From positions 2,790,001 to 2,854,000 of the forward strand of contig NZ_CP080095.1 of assembly GCF_019428685.1 (NCBI RefSeq): a stretch of DNA of 64,000 bases, given 5' to 3'. Origin of the DNA: Paraburkholderia edwinii. Lineage in GTDB: Bacteria > Pseudomonadota > Gammaproteobacteria > Burkholderiales > Burkholderiaceae. Position numbers and translations under genes: made by a program. Below are positions 37,134-46,396 of the stretch, piece after piece; the first letter of the stretch is position 1; each line of letters starts with the position of its first letter. The notes under the pieces are model-generated. The model ran no database searches, was not told where the DNA came from, and was given only the letters and a program-made list of their open reading frames with translations.

Positions 37134-38114
37134 ATGTCGGAACTTATACATCGAACGGTCAACGCGAACGGCATCAACATCCATGTGGTTGAACAGGGAG
37201 ACGGCCCGGCCGTGCTGCTCTGCCACGGCTTTCCCGAAAGCTGGTACTCGTGGCGACACCAGATTCCGGTGCTTGCTGAAGAAGGTTTTCGCGCGATTGC
37301 CGTCGATATGCGCGGCTACGGGCGCACCGATCGTCCACACGAGATCGAGCAATACTCGATGCTGCACCTGGTCGGCGATATGATCGGCGTGCTCGATGCG
37401 CTCGATGTCGGCAAGGCGGTGATCGTCGGGCACGACTGGGGCGCGCCCGTCGCGTGGCATGCGGCGTTGCTGCGTCCGGACCGTTTCTCCGGTGTCGTCG
37501 CGCTAAGCGTGCCGTTCAGGCCGCGCGCCAAGGTTCATCCGTCGACGAGCTTTCCGCGCACCGATGACGAGATGTTCTACGCGCTCTATTTCCAGCAGCC
37601 GGGCGTCGCCGAGGCCGACCTCGAACGGGACGTGCGCCGTTTCATGCGCAACATGCTCTACACGTTGAGCGGCGACAGACAGGTGTCGCCGGACGACGAT
37701 GATGCACACCGCTTCGACATGGTGTCGCGCAACAGTGGGCTTGCGGACGCGCTGCCCGATCCGCCCGTGCTGCCCGCATGGCTCACCGAGGAAGATATCG
37801 ATTACTACGCCGAGCAGTTCGCGCATACGGGTTTTCGCGGCGGGCTGAACTGGTACAGGAACATCGACCGCAATCAGGAGCTGCTCGCGCCGTTCGACGG
37901 TCTGCAGATCACGGTACCGGCCCTTTACATCGCGGGCGAGCGCGATCTCGTCCTGCATTTCGGCGGCATGAGCGAGGTGCTCGCGACGCTCGCGCAGCGT
38001 GTGCCGCTGTTGCGCCGCTCGTTGATTCTGTCCGGTTGCGGCCATTGGACACAGCAGGAGCGGCCGCGCGAAGTGAACGCGGCCCTGATCGAATTTCTCG
38101 ACGAACTCGGCTGA
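37134..38114 (+). CDS. Alpha/beta hydrolase, soluble epoxide hydrolase type
   Basis: 326 residues from the ATG at 37134 with GGAGGAG upstream. It opens epoxides to diols through an ester intermediate. The oxyanion motif is CHGFPESWYSWRHQ, the nucleophile is Asp101 in VIVGHDWGAPVAWH, and the cap domain contains candidate Tyr residues (DIDYYAEQFAHTGFRG). The base His is in GCGHWTQQERP, with the acid in GERD. An Asp rather than Ser nucleophile, with the HGFPES and cap pattern, separates it from esterases. A tautomerase gene follows in the same direction. Confidence 0.9.
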   Translation: MSELIHRTVNANGINIHVVEQGDGPAVLLCHGFPESWYSWRHQIPVLAEEGFRAIAVDMRGYGRTDRPHEIEQYSMLHLVGDMIGVLDALDVGKAVIVGHDWGAPVAWHAALLRPDRFSGVVALSVPFRPRAKVHPSTSFPRTDDEMFYALYFQQPGVAEADLERDVRRFMRNMLYTLSGDRQVSPDDDDAHRFDMVSRNSGLADALPDPPVLPAWLTEEDIDYYAEQFAHTGFRGGLNWYRNIDRNQELLAPFDGLQITVPALYIAGERDLVLHFGGMSEVLATLAQRVPLLRRSLILSGCGHWTQQERPREVNAALIEFLDELG

Positions 38115-38223
38115 CCACAGCCTTTCGCTCTGGCGGTTTTATGTCGATCGCCGTGTGCGGGGGCTTCGAGCGTCGAGCTCCCGCGCTTTTCTTTATGCGA
38201 CGCCCGAAACAAGGAGATTTGCG

Positions 38224-38481
38224 ATGCCGCTCGTGACGGTCAAAGGAATCGAGGGAGTGTATACGCCGGAACAGAAACGTCAGCTGATCAGGAAGCTGAC
38301 CGATGTGATGGTGGAATGCGCAGGCGAGAAATTGCGGCCCACCACGTGGGTGATTATCGAGGACGTGAAACCAGGCGACTGGGGCATTGCCGGCAACGCG
38401 CTCGATCTTGAAGAAGGGCGGGCCGCGCCGTCGGGCGCCGTCGCGATCTCGGATGCGATCGGCGCCACGTGGTGCGCTTAA
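38224..38481 (+). CDS. 4-oxalocrotonate tautomerase family protein
   Basis: 85 residues, ATG after AAGGAGATTTGCG. Pro1 after Met removal (MPLVTVKGIEG) is the catalytic base of the family. The helix YTPEQKRQLIRKLTDVM and the strand TTWVIIEDV are typical. It is slightly longer than the classic 62-residue enzyme, with a C-terminal extension. It lies 109 bp after the epoxide hydrolase gene, so a shared degradation role is possible. Its last four bases overlap the end of the convergent SYLF gene. Confidence 0.88.
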   Translation: MPLVTVKGIEGVYTPEQKRQLIRKLTDVMVECAGEKLRPTTWVIIEDVKPGDWGIAGNALDLEEGRAAPSGAVAISDAIGATWCA

Positions 38482-39068
38482 ATGATCAGTCGTGAGATCT
38501 TCGACCCCTCGAGCGATACGCCGGCCATCAGGCCGGCATTCGTCATGACAATCGCCTCGACCGGGCTCGTCGCCGTCGACGTGTCGATATTGCCGTTCGC
38601 GCCGATCTTCACGAGCGCGACAGTCGCATCGAGGCCGGCGGCCCAGCCCTGACTGCGGACGAAACCGTCGAGCGCATCCTTCGTCATGAAGAGCAGAATC
38701 ACCGCTTTCGACTGCGCACCGATCTGCAGCCCGAACGAAGCGGCCGTGATGCTGTAGTAACCGCTCGTTTGCGTGCCGACGCGCAAGGCGCCCTGCCCGT
38801 ACTGTCCGCCGATCCAGAAGCCGGCCGAAATCACGTGTGGAAACACGAGCATCCCGACCGCCTGCGCGACGAGCTCGCGCGAGCCTTTGACGGTTTCGTA
38901 GAGACGCGTCATGGTTGCGTCGACATCCGCGTCGATGGTGCGGCGCCGGCCGGCGTTGGCTTCGGGAGAAGCATCCGACGATGGCGGCGTGGTGGTGCAC
39001 GCGGCGAGCGCAAGCGCGCCCGACGCGGCAAGCACAGGGGTAACGGCGATAAATCGACGACGTTGCAT
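38478..39068 (-). CDS. SYLF-domain (Ysc84-like) lipoprotein
   Basis: 196 residues from the ATG at 39068 with AGGAGG upstream. The N-terminus (MQRRRFIAVTP...LALAAC) combines an Arg-rich start and a lipobox. The SYLF domain covers most of the rest (GMLVFPHVISAGFWIGGQYGQG, YYSITAASFGLQIGAQSKA, IGANGNIDTSTATS, GLMAGVSLEGSKI). SYLF proteins bind lipids or are linked to biofilm and envelope functions in bacteria; the specific role here is unknown. The gene stands alone. Confidence 0.87.
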   Translation of the reverse strand: MQRRRFIAVTPVLAASGALALAACTTTPPSSDASPEANAGRRRTIDADVDATMTRLYETVKGSRELVAQAVGMLVFPHVISAGFWIGGQYGQGALRVGTQTSGYYSITAASFGLQIGAQSKAVILLFMTKDALDGFVRSQGWAAGLDATVALVKIGANGNIDTSTATSPVEAIVMTNAGLMAGVSLEGSKISRLII

Positions 39069-39298
39069 GCGCGCTTTCCTCCTTAAGACACGGTTCACGA
39101 AGTCCGCGAGTTCTGCTGATTTTCTGACAAGCCGTGAAGACTCGTTAAAACCCGCGGGCCTTGTGCTTAATGACCGCTGCATGACACGCAGGGTTCAAAT
39201 TACCGTGCACGTTACTTGAAGGGTATCGTCGAAAGCAAGTCTTACCGCGCTTCGGCTTGTTGTAATCCGTCAACGTCCGCGCGCCTCGTATGTATCAA

Positions 39299-40129
39299 TT
39301 AGTCGTCCCACTTCGGCGCGAACGGCGGCGACACATAGCGCTGGTCTTTCGGCAGCGCCGCGATCGCGCGACGGTCTTCGTCATCGAGCCGCACCTTCAG
39401 CGCGCCGAGATTCGACTGCTGGCTCTCCGTGCGCTTTGCCTTAGGAATCGCGATCACGCCATCCTGATCGAGCAGCCATGCGAGCGCGATCTGCGCGGCG
39501 GTTGCCTGATGTTTTTCGCCGATGCGGGTCAGCACCGGGTCGCTTGCCGCGCGGCCTTGCGCGAGCGGTGCATAGGCCACGAGCGGAATCTGCTTGGGCC
39601 GCAGGTAGTCGAGCAGGCGTGCTTGCGACAGGAACGGGTGATATTCGACCTGCACGCAGGCAAGCGGCGCGCGGACTTCGTCGAGTGCGGTCTTCAGCAT
39701 CGGCATCGTGAAGTTACAGACGCCGATCGCGCGGGTGCGCCCTTCTTCCTTGAGCGCCTGCATCGTTTCGAGCACGGCCGGCAGATTCATGTCGCGCGAT
39801 GGCCAGTGCACCATAAACAAGTCGACGTATTCGAGCCGCAGGCGCTGCAGGCTCGTATCGAGCGAGCGGCGCAGCGCGTCCGGCTGCAGGCTGTCGTGCC
39901 ACGCCTTGGTCGTGATGTGCAGGTTCTCGCGCTCGAGGTTCGCACTGGCGAGCGCGGCACCCACCGCGTCTTCGTTTTCGTACATCGTCGCTGTGTCGAT
40001 ATGGCGGTAGCCAAGCGCCAGCGCGCTTTCGACGACGGGCTGACAGTCCGCGCCCGGCATCCGGAAGGTGCCGAATCCTAAACGCGGAATGCGGATGCCC
40101 TGAGTTTCAATCGTGTCGATCGGTTCCAT
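39299..40129 (-). CDS. Aldo/keto reductase
   Basis: 276 residues from the ATG at 40129 (AAAGGGA upstream). The NADPH-dependent TIM-barrel reductase shows GFGTFRMPGADCQPV, GYRHIDTATMYENE (Asp and Tyr of the tetrad), ITTKAWHDSL (Lys), FMVHWPS (His), GVCNFTMPML and PLAQGRAAS. The C-terminal IPKAKRTESQQSNLGA binds the cofactor phosphate. It is of the 2,5-diketogluconate reductase/YeaE class. It is divergent from a LysR gene (185 bp apart) that probably regulates it. Confidence 0.92.
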   Translation of the reverse strand: MEPIDTIETQGIRIPRLGFGTFRMPGADCQPVVESALALGYRHIDTATMYENEDAVGAALASANLERENLHITTKAWHDSLQPDALRRSLDTSLQRLRLEYVDLFMVHWPSRDMNLPAVLETMQALKEEGRTRAIGVCNFTMPMLKTALDEVRAPLACVQVEYHPFLSQARLLDYLRPKQIPLVAYAPLAQGRAASDPVLTRIGEKHQATAAQIALAWLLDQDGVIAIPKAKRTESQQSNLGALKVRLDDEDRRAIAALPKDQRYVSPPFAPKWDD

Positions 40130-40314
40130 CGTTGTCCCTTTGTGGCGAGGTTGCGCGCGGGCGCGCGTGGTGGCGCTCCGGATCGCGGTGCGGCTCCGCC
40201 TTTCGCTTCGATGCGCTTTCGCATTCGAGGACGTGACTGCGGGACCGGACCGCGGCTTGCGCCACTGTCGCACTTCGACACCATTGAATAAAGTACGAGC
40301 GGTTCAAATGAGCG

Positions 40315-41331
40315 ATGATTAAAATCACGAATTCGCTCGCAAATGACAAACCGCATATGGGACTCGATGGAAAACTGCTGTCGGGCGTGACCGTGCTGGC
40401 CGCGGTCGCCGAAACCGGCAGCTTCGTGCGCGCGGCGGATTCGCTCGGCCTATCGCCTTCGGGGGTGAGCCGCGCCATTTCGCGGCTCGAGAAACGCATC
40501 GGCGTGCGCGTGCTCGACCGCACGACGCGTTCGCAGACCCTGACCGATGAAGGCCGGCGGCTTTACGAAGCGGCCGGTCCGCATCTGATCGGTATCGAGG
40601 AAGCCGCGATTGCCGCATCGGGCGCAGCCAACGCGGTGCGCGGCAAGCTGCGCGTCAATATCGATCCGTTTTTCTCACGCACGGTGCTTGCGGCGCGACT
40701 ACCCGAACTGCTGCGCCGCTATCCGGAGCTGTCGCTGGAATTGATCATGCGCGATGCGGTCGGCGATCTTGTGGCGGACGGCTTCGACCTCGCGGTCCGC
40801 TTCGGGCCACCGCCTGAAGGAACGCTCGTGGCGCGCAAGCTGCTCGATACGCGCGTGCTGACCGTCGCGGCGCCGCGCTATCTGGCCGAACGCGGCGTGC
40901 CGCAGCGGCCTGAAGACGTCGCACAGCACGAGCGGATCCTGTTCTACAACCCGGTCACGTCGAAGCCGTTCGAATGGGTGTTTTTCCGTAACCGGCAAAC
41001 TATTGAAATACCGGCAAGCGGAAGGCTGCTCGTTTCCGATGTGGATACGATGCTAGGCAGTTGCACGGCCGGCGCCGGCATCGCGCAGATCATGGACCTG
41101 GGTGTCGAACATCTGATGTCGGCGGGCGCGCTCAGGGAAATCCTGCGCGATTGGCAGGACGAGCGTTTTCCGTTGTATGCGCTCTACCCTTCACGTCGTC
41201 ATCAGGCGGCGAAGGTCAGCGCGTTTATCGATTTCTGTCTCGAGATGCTGGCACCGGCGCTGGCGGCACGGGGACGCAAAGGCGACGCCGCCGCGTCGCC
41301 CCGGCCAGCAAGAGCGGGTCGCAAGCGCTAA
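40315..41331 (+). CDS. LysR-family regulator
   Basis: 338 residues from the ATG at 40315. Neither this nor the ATG at 40357 has a clear ribosome binding site, and homologues usually begin near the latter. The N-terminal winged helix is VLAAVAETGSFVRAADSLGLSPSGVSRAISRLEKRIGVRVLDRTTRS. A periplasmic-binding-like effector domain follows (LRRYPELSLELIMRDAVGDLV, LAVRFGPPPEGTL). A basic tail ends the protein. It is divergent from the aldo/keto reductase gene, the common layout for a LysR regulator and its target. Confidence 0.92.
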   Translation: MIKITNSLANDKPHMGLDGKLLSGVTVLAAVAETGSFVRAADSLGLSPSGVSRAISRLEKRIGVRVLDRTTRSQTLTDEGRRLYEAAGPHLIGIEEAAIAASGAANAVRGKLRVNIDPFFSRTVLAARLPELLRRYPELSLELIMRDAVGDLVADGFDLAVRFGPPPEGTLVARKLLDTRVLTVAAPRYLAERGVPQRPEDVAQHERILFYNPVTSKPFEWVFFRNRQTIEIPASGRLLVSDVDTMLGSCTAGAGIAQIMDLGVEHLMSAGALREILRDWQDERFPLYALYPSRRHQAAKVSAFIDFCLEMLAPALAARGRKGDAAASPRPARAGRKR

Positions 41332-41439
41332 AGCGTATGTTTGCACCGACGGCGCCGTAAGCGGCGCAGATTCAGGTTAATTGTGCTGCACCGGTGGCGC
41401 GTGGCCAATGCCGATCATGGCGATTGCAACCGCCGGACG

Positions 41440-41748
41440 CTAGACGGAAGCGGCTTCCTTCTTTCGCGCAGCCTGCTGCTTCGCTTGCAGATCTTCTGCC
41501 ACGCCCGCGCGAATTTCGTCTTCGACGAACGGCGCTTGAGCAACACGCAACTCCTGCTCCGCCTGCACGGCGGCGGCTCGCTGCTGCGCTTCGTCGACAT
41601 GCGTGTCGCCGCCCGTGTACAAGGTCGACAGCACGTCCGGCGAGGTGTGATATTGCAGCGCAAGCCAGGCAAGCCCCGGCGCAAGCTCCCGCCAGAAGCA
41701 GACGAACACGAACAGCACGGCCAGGATGGTGAACGCGACGATATACAT
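41440..41748 (-). CDS. Small inner-membrane protein, unknown
   Basis: 102 residues from the ATG at 41748 (weak site). One N-terminal membrane helix (YIVAFTILAVLFVFVCFW) is followed by a cytoplasmic or periplasmic charged, Ala/Glu/Gln-rich helical part (VDEAQQRAAAVQAEQELRVAQ, EDLQAKQQAARKKEAAS) that may form a coiled coil. The protein is not recognised. In-frame sequence extends to 42063, but its composition does not look coding. It faces away from the glucarate permease. Confidence 0.5.
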   Translation of the reverse strand: MYIVAFTILAVLFVFVCFWRELAPGLAWLALQYHTSPDVLSTLYTGGDTHVDEAQQRAAAVQAEQELRVAQAPFVEDEIRAGVAEDLQAKQQAARKKEAASV

Positions 41749-42049
41749 AGCGATATCCGAACCACCGGAATGGTGCAAACGGGGGCAACGAGTGGCGCTT
41801 GCGACGTGATGTCGTGCGCGCTCATCTCGTTTAACGCTTGACCGTGGGGGATATTCCGGGTGCTTCAGGCGATACGTGAGGGGCAGATAAAGCGCGCGTG
41901 AGCGTTCGTGATTTTCGAAGCGACATTGACGAATCGCTGCGATGAGTTCGCGTTGACGCGCCGCGATCGGGCAACCGATGCGACGTGTCGGGTGCTCTCG
42001 GGCGAAACACCGCCCGACCCGCTCCGGCCACTTTACAGATCGATTGTTC

Positions 42050-42066
42050 TTGTACGACGACATATA
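42050..42066 (+). promoter_or_regulatory. FCD-regulator operator, distal site of the first MFS gene
   Basis: TTGTACGACGACATATA is one of five matching sites in the window, with TTGT and ACA half-sites in inverted orientation. It lies 170 bp upstream of the permease start. Confidence 0.65.
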
Positions 42067-42191
42067 TAGTCGGTGCGCCGAGGATTGGCTTGCAAGCGGT
42101 GCAAATCACGTGCGAATGCGCCAATCGGCGCGATTGACGCGGGTTAACCCGGTGATTTCTTTTCTACGATGACGGCTGATAATAGCGCTTG

Positions 42192-42207
42192 TTGTACGAT
42201 GACTTAT
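42192..42207 (+). promoter_or_regulatory. FCD-regulator operator, proximal site of the first MFS gene
   Basis: TTGTACGATGACTTAT, 31 bp before the start codon, is well placed for repression. It is nearly identical to the sites at 47403 and 48309. Confidence 0.7.
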
Positions 42208-42238
42208 CACCAAGCGCCGAAGATATAAGGAGACATGA

Positions 42239-43717
42239 GTGGACATCGATCAGGCCAGACGCTCGCGAACCGACACGCCGTCGGGTCACTCATCAGGCTC
42301 GCCTGCCGCCCTCGCCGGCGCGAACCGCACGGCGGCCGTCAGCGCGTCAGCCGGCAATGAACGGCGGACCCGCGTGCGCTGGTTCATCCTGTTCATGCTG
42401 TTCTTCATCACGACGATCAACTACGCGGACCGCGCGAGCCTGTCGATTGCCGGCAACTCGATGCAGCATGCGCTTGGTCTTACGCCGGTCGCGATGGGCT
42501 ACATCTTCTCGGCGTTCGCGTGGGCCTACGTGATCGGCCAGTTGCCGGGCGGGCGTCTGCTCGACCGCTTCGGCACCAAGCGCGTCTATGCGTTCAGCCT
42601 GCTTGCATGGTCGATCTTCACGCTGTCGCAAGGGCTCGTCGTGGGCCTCGCCGCCGCATCGGCCGTTACCGTGATGTTCGTGCTGCGCTTTGCAATGGGT
42701 CTTGCCGAAGCGCCGGCGTTTCCGGGCAACAGCCGTATGACGTCGTCGTGGTTTCCGCGCGCGGAACGCGGCACGGCCGCGGCAATCTTCAATGCGGCGC
42801 AGTATTTCGCAGCCGTGCTGTTCACGCCGATCATGGGCTGGATCGTGCACCGGTTCGGCTGGCCGTACGTGTTTATCGCCATGGGCGTGCTCGGCATCCT
42901 GATGACCGGCGTGTGGCTCAAAGCCGTCTATGCGCCGAAGGATCATCCGCGCGTGAACCGCGCCGAACTCGACTACATCGAAGCCGGCGGCGCGCTCGTC
43001 GACCTCGAAACGCGCGAGACGCAGGGTTCGACAGGCAGCGCCGCGCCAGTGAACCAGGCAAACCGGCCCGTCGAAGTGCCGATGGGCGCATCGATTCGCG
43101 AGATGCTCGGAAGCCGCATGCTGCTCGGCATTTTTATCGCGCAGTACTGCATCAACGCCCTCACCTACTTTTTCCTCACGTGGTTCCCGATCTATCTGGT
43201 GCAGCAACGCCATATGTCGATTCTGAAGGCGGGCTTCGTCGCGTCGATACCGGCCGTCTGCGGGTTTCTGGGGGGCGTGCTCGGCGGCGTGATTTCCGAT
43301 GCGCTGCTCAAGCGCGGCCATAGCGCGAGCTTTGCGCGCAAGACGCCGATCGTGCTCGGCATGCTGCTGTCCACCTGCATGATTGCGTGCAACTACGTCG
43401 ACTCGGAGTTTCTCGTCGTCGCGATCATGGCGGCCGCGTTTTTCGGCAAGGGCATCGGTGCGCTCGGCTGGGCGGTCGTGTCGGACACGGCGCCGGTCGA
43501 AGCGGGCGGCGTGTGCGCGTCGCTGTTCAACGCGTTCGGCAATGTGGCCGGCATCACGACGCCGATCGTTATCGGTTACCTCGTGCAAGGCTCGGGCTCG
43601 TTCAATTCGGCGCTCGTATTTATCGGCGCGAACGCGGTGGTCGCGGTGCTCTGCTATCTGTTCGTGGTCGGCGATATCAGGCGGATGGTGCTGACGCGCT
43701 CGGTGGCCGCGCGCTGA
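42239..43717 (+). CDS. MFS anion:cation symporter, glucarate/galactonate type
   Basis: 492 residues from a GTG at 42239 with AGGAGA upstream. A polar N-terminus of about 45 residues precedes 12 helices. ACS-family marks are FFITTINYADRASLSIAG after helix 1, RFAMGLAEAPAFPGNSRM and WFPRAERGTAAAIFNAAQYF. The group (GudP, GarP, DgoT) imports D-glucarate, galactarate or galactonate with protons. Two operators of the FCD regulator precede it, tying it to the kdgD-gudD operon. A DUF4440 gene follows 52 bp later. Confidence 0.88.
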   Translation: MDIDQARRSRTDTPSGHSSGSPAALAGANRTAAVSASAGNERRTRVRWFILFMLFFITTINYADRASLSIAGNSMQHALGLTPVAMGYIFSAFAWAYVIGQLPGGRLLDRFGTKRVYAFSLLAWSIFTLSQGLVVGLAAASAVTVMFVLRFAMGLAEAPAFPGNSRMTSSWFPRAERGTAAAIFNAAQYFAAVLFTPIMGWIVHRFGWPYVFIAMGVLGILMTGVWLKAVYAPKDHPRVNRAELDYIEAGGALVDLETRETQGSTGSAAPVNQANRPVEVPMGASIREMLGSRMLLGIFIAQYCINALTYFFLTWFPIYLVQQRHMSILKAGFVASIPAVCGFLGGVLGGVISDALLKRGHSASFARKTPIVLGMLLSTCMIACNYVDSEFLVVAIMAAAFFGKGIGALGWAVVSDTAPVEAGGVCASLFNAFGNVAGITTPIVIGYLVQGSGSFNSALVFIGANAVVAVLCYLFVVGDIRRMVLTRSVAAR

Positions 43718-43769
43718 TCGCCTGCGCCGTACCTTCAATGACAATGCAAGGACATAAGGAAACGACGAT

Positions 43770-44222
43770 ATGAAGAAGCTGTTGATGGTGCTCGGTGTGG
43801 GACTTACTGCGGGACTCACTGCCGGACTCGCCAGCTCGGGCGCATGGGCAAGCAGTGCCGACGAAACCGCGGTCAACGATGCGATGAACCGGTTGTCGGC
43901 GGCGATGATCGCCGGCGACGCGCAGCAGATGAAGGCGCTGACGGCCGACACGCTCACCTACGGGCATTCAAGTGGGAAAGTGCAGAATCAGGCGGAGTTT
44001 ATCGACACGATCGCCAGCGGCCAGACGCGCTACAAGCGGATCGATCTCACGAAGACCGTGACGACGGTGTCCGGCAACGACGCGGTGATTCGCGATCACT
44101 TTAACGGCACCACAGATTCGGGCGGCAAGCTCACGGACGTCGACTTCGATGTGCTGACCGTATGGCAGAAGCAACGCGAGGGAGACTGGAAGCTGCTTGC
44201 GCGACAAGGATACAAGCACTGA
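43770..44222 (+). CDS. Exported SnoaL-like/DUF4440 protein
   Basis: 150 residues with AAGGA before the ATG. The signal peptide is unusual in holding GLTAGLTAGL repeats, encoded by 12-bp units at 43799-43834. The mature part is a cone-shaped NTF2-like fold (AVNDAMNRLSAAMIAGDAQQMKALTADTLTYGHSSGKVQN, then FDVLTVWQKQREGDWKLLARQGYK). DUF4440 proteins bind small molecules; a role as an accessory in sugar-acid uptake or lactone handling is a guess from its place behind the permease. Confidence 0.82.
   Translation: MKKLLMVLGVGLTAGLTAGLASSGAWASSADETAVNDAMNRLSAAMIAGDAQQMKALTADTLTYGHSSGKVQNQAEFIDTIASGQTRYKRIDLTKTVTTVSGNDAVIRDHFNGTTDSGGKLTDVDFDVLTVWQKQREGDWKLLARQGYKH
43799..43834 (+). repeat. Three 12-bp tandem units in a signal peptide
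   Basis: GGGACTTACTGC, GGGACTCACTGC and a diverged third unit encode the GLTA repeats of the DUF4440 signal peptide; copy-number change would alter hydrophobic-core length. Confidence 0.7.
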
Positions 44223-44491
44223 CATTTTTTGTCTTGAGCGTTCGACGCTCGATGCGGCCCGCGGTGCAATGCTGCGGGTCGCATAAGCTTTAATCACGCA
44301 GTAAAACAATATGCGCAACATCGGGTTTAATCATCCGATAAATTCAATACAAATATATGCGCATTAATTTCCCGAATTGTTCACAAAAATTCAGAATTGA
44401 GATTTTGCGGTCCGAATACGTTCCTGTTAGCTTTTGACTGGCTGTTTGGTGAAAACGACGTCCACTCAATTAAATTCAGGAGCATCCTCAA

Positions 44492-44851
44492 ATGACCGCC
44501 CCCACTCAAATCACCATTAAAGCCTCATCGGCAATCAACGTAACGAGTCTTGCCGATAAAGGCAGCAGCGCGACCAAGGTCAGTCTGCCGCAAGGCAAAT
44601 ACGCGGTCACGCTTTCGAACGACACGATGCAGTTCAGGTCCGGGATTCAGGTGCAGCAGGTCATTGTCTTCAACGTGTCGCCAACCGAGACGAAGAGCTT
44701 CGAGAAGTGGTTCTACACGGTCAATGAGAGTGAAGGAACTGTGCTCTACGTCGCTGAGGGTCATCCGCTGTATGTATTTATTGTGGATCACCAGAGCATC
44801 GCGGACAACTCAGGGCAGGCAACCGTAACATTCACGCCGCTTCAATCGTGA
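44492..44851 (+). CDS. Unknown small beta-rich protein
   Basis: 119 residues with AGGAGCATCCTCAA before the ATG. There is no signal peptide, Cys or membrane helix. Alternating hydrophobic residues and Gly/Asn/Thr turns suggest a beta sandwich (QGKYAVTLSNDTMQF, IQVQQVIVFNVSPTE, VLYVAEGHPLYVFIVDH). The end DNSGQATVTFTPLQS faintly recalls the last strand of the LecA/PA-IL lectin fold, not enough for a call. The 270-bp upstream region is markedly AT-rich compared with its surroundings, hinting at acquisition or H-NS-type control. Confidence 0.55.
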   Translation: MTAPTQITIKASSAINVTSLADKGSSATKVSLPQGKYAVTLSNDTMQFRSGIQVQQVIVFNVSPTETKSFEKWFYTVNESEGTVLYVAEGHPLYVFIVDHQSIADNSGQATVTFTPLQS

Positions 44852-44910
44852 CGGTAAAAGAATGTGCCGGATTTAAATAGGCAACAGTTTTTTATGCAAT
44901 AAAAATTAAC

Positions 44911-44950
44911 CCAAAAAAGAGCGCGCGTCGCAAACATGCGGAACGCGCGC
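44911..44950 (-). terminator. Rho-independent terminator of the kdgD-gudD operon
   Basis: Read on the minus strand, the arms GCGCGCGT (44943-44950) and ACGCGCGC (44921-44928) are followed by TCTTTTTTGG. It sits about 70 bp after the gudD stop. Confidence 0.75.
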
Positions 44951-45018
44951 CAATTGGAGACAATCAGAAAACGTATCGCTAACGGGACCAGCCAGAACGA
45001 CCGAACGATCGCCGAAAC

Positions 45019-46383
45019 CTAGCGCACCAGCGCCGGCCGCTTGTTATCGAATTTCCAAGCCGGGATCAGATACTGCATCGCAATCGCATCGTCGCGCGCG
45101 CCGAGCCCATGCTTCAGATACAGCTGGTGCGCTTCTTCAAGGCGTGCATGATCGACTTCGATGCCCAGCCCCGGTTTCTGCGGCAGTGCAATTTCACCGC
45201 CTTTGATCAGCAATGGATCGCGCGTCAGACGCTGCCCGTCCTGCCAGATCCAGTGCGTGTCGATCGCGGTGATGCGGCCCGGCGCGGCTGCCGCGACGTG
45301 CGTGAACATCGCGAGCGAAATGTCGAAGTGATTGTTCGAATGCGAACCCCACGTCAGATCCCAGTCCGCGCAGGTCTGCGCGACGCGCACCGAACCGCGC
45401 ATCGTCCAGAAGTGCGGATCGGCGAGCGGAATGTCGACCGCATTCAGACGCAGCGCGTGCGTGAATTGCCGCCAGTCGGTCGCGATCATGTTCGTCGCAG
45501 TTGGCAGGTTCGTGGCGCGGCGGAATTCGGCCATCACTTCGCGGCCCGAGAAACCGTTTTCGGCGCCGCACGGATCTTCCGCATAAGCGAGCACGTCGTG
45601 CTGGTCGCGGCACAGGCGGATCGCTTCGGCAAGCGACCACGCGCCGTTCGGATCGAGTGTGACGCGCGCTTGCGGGAATCGTTCGGCCAGCGCGGTGACT
45701 GCTTCAATTTCCGCGTCGCCCTGCAACACGCCGCCCTTCAGCTTGAAATCGTTGAAGCCGTAGCGCTCGTGCGCGGCTTCGGCGAGTCGCACGATCGCTT
45801 CGGGCGTCAGCGCTTCGTCGCGGCGCACCGCTTCCCATGCGTCGCGCGGGTCCGTTTCGCGCAGATACGGCAGGTCGGTTTTGCCCGGGTCTGCGATATA
45901 GAACAGATAGCCGAGCACGGGAATCGACTGGCGCTGGATGCCCTCGCCCAGCAAGGCGGCCACCGGCACGCCGAGAAACTGGCCGAGCAGATCGAGCAGC
46001 GCCGCCTCGATCGCGGTCACCGCATGCACGCCGACGCGTAAATCGAAGGTTTGCAGGCCGCGGCCGCCGTCGTCGACCGTCGAAAGTTGCGCGCGCACCG
46101 ATTCGAGCACCGTGCTGTACGCGCCGAGCGGTTGACCCACGACGAGCGCGCGCGACTGCTCGAGCGCCGCGCGGATTTTTTCACCGCCGGGCACTTCGCC
46201 GACACCGGTGCGGCCGGCGCTGTCCTTGATCAGCACGACATTGCGCGTGAAGAACGGGCCATGCGCGCCGCTCAGATTAAGCAGCATGCTGTCGTAGCCG
46301 GCAACCGGCACGACGGTCAGCTCGGTGACGACAGGCGTATTGGCGGATTGGGGCGCTTGCAGCGATTGGGAAGGCATGTTCAT
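45019..46383 (-). CDS. gudD: Glucarate dehydratase (enolase superfamily)
   Basis: 454 residues, the usual GudD length. It dehydrates D-glucarate to 5-keto-4-deoxy-D-glucarate. Family marks are [37 protein letters not shown], the KxK base in NDFKLKGG, metal-ligand strands with [12 protein letters not shown] and [16 protein letters not shown], and the catalytic His in [18 protein letters not shown]. It starts 13 bp after the kdgD stop in the same operon. Confidence 0.95.
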   Translation of the reverse strand: MNMPSQSLQAPQSANTPVVTELTVVPVAGYDSMLLNLSGAHGPFFTRNVVLIKDSAGRTGVGEVPGGEKIRAALEQSRALVVGQPLGAYSTVLESVRAQLSTVDDGGRGLQTFDLRVGVHAVTAIEAALLDLLGQFLGVPVAALLGEGIQRQSIPVLGYLFYIADPGKTDLPYLRETDPRDAWEAVRRDEALTPEAIVRLAEAAHERYGFNDFKLKGGVLQGDAEIEAVTALAERFPQARVTLDPNGAWSLAEAIRLCRDQHDVLAYAEDPCGAENGFSGREVMAEFRRATNLPTATNMIATDWRQFTHALRLNAVDIPLADPHFWTMRGSVRVAQTCADWDLTWGSHSNNHFDISLAMFTHVAAAAPGRITAIDTHWIWQDGQRLTRDPLLIKGGEIALPQKPGLGIEVDHARLEEAHQLYLKHGLGARDDAIAMQYLIPAWKFDNKRPALVR

Positions 46384-46396
46384 CGCAGAGACCTAT

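Noticed and set aside
42347..43957. 536-residue open frame opposite the glucarate permease
   Set aside because: Antisense shadow of a 12-helix protein; composition is not protein-like.
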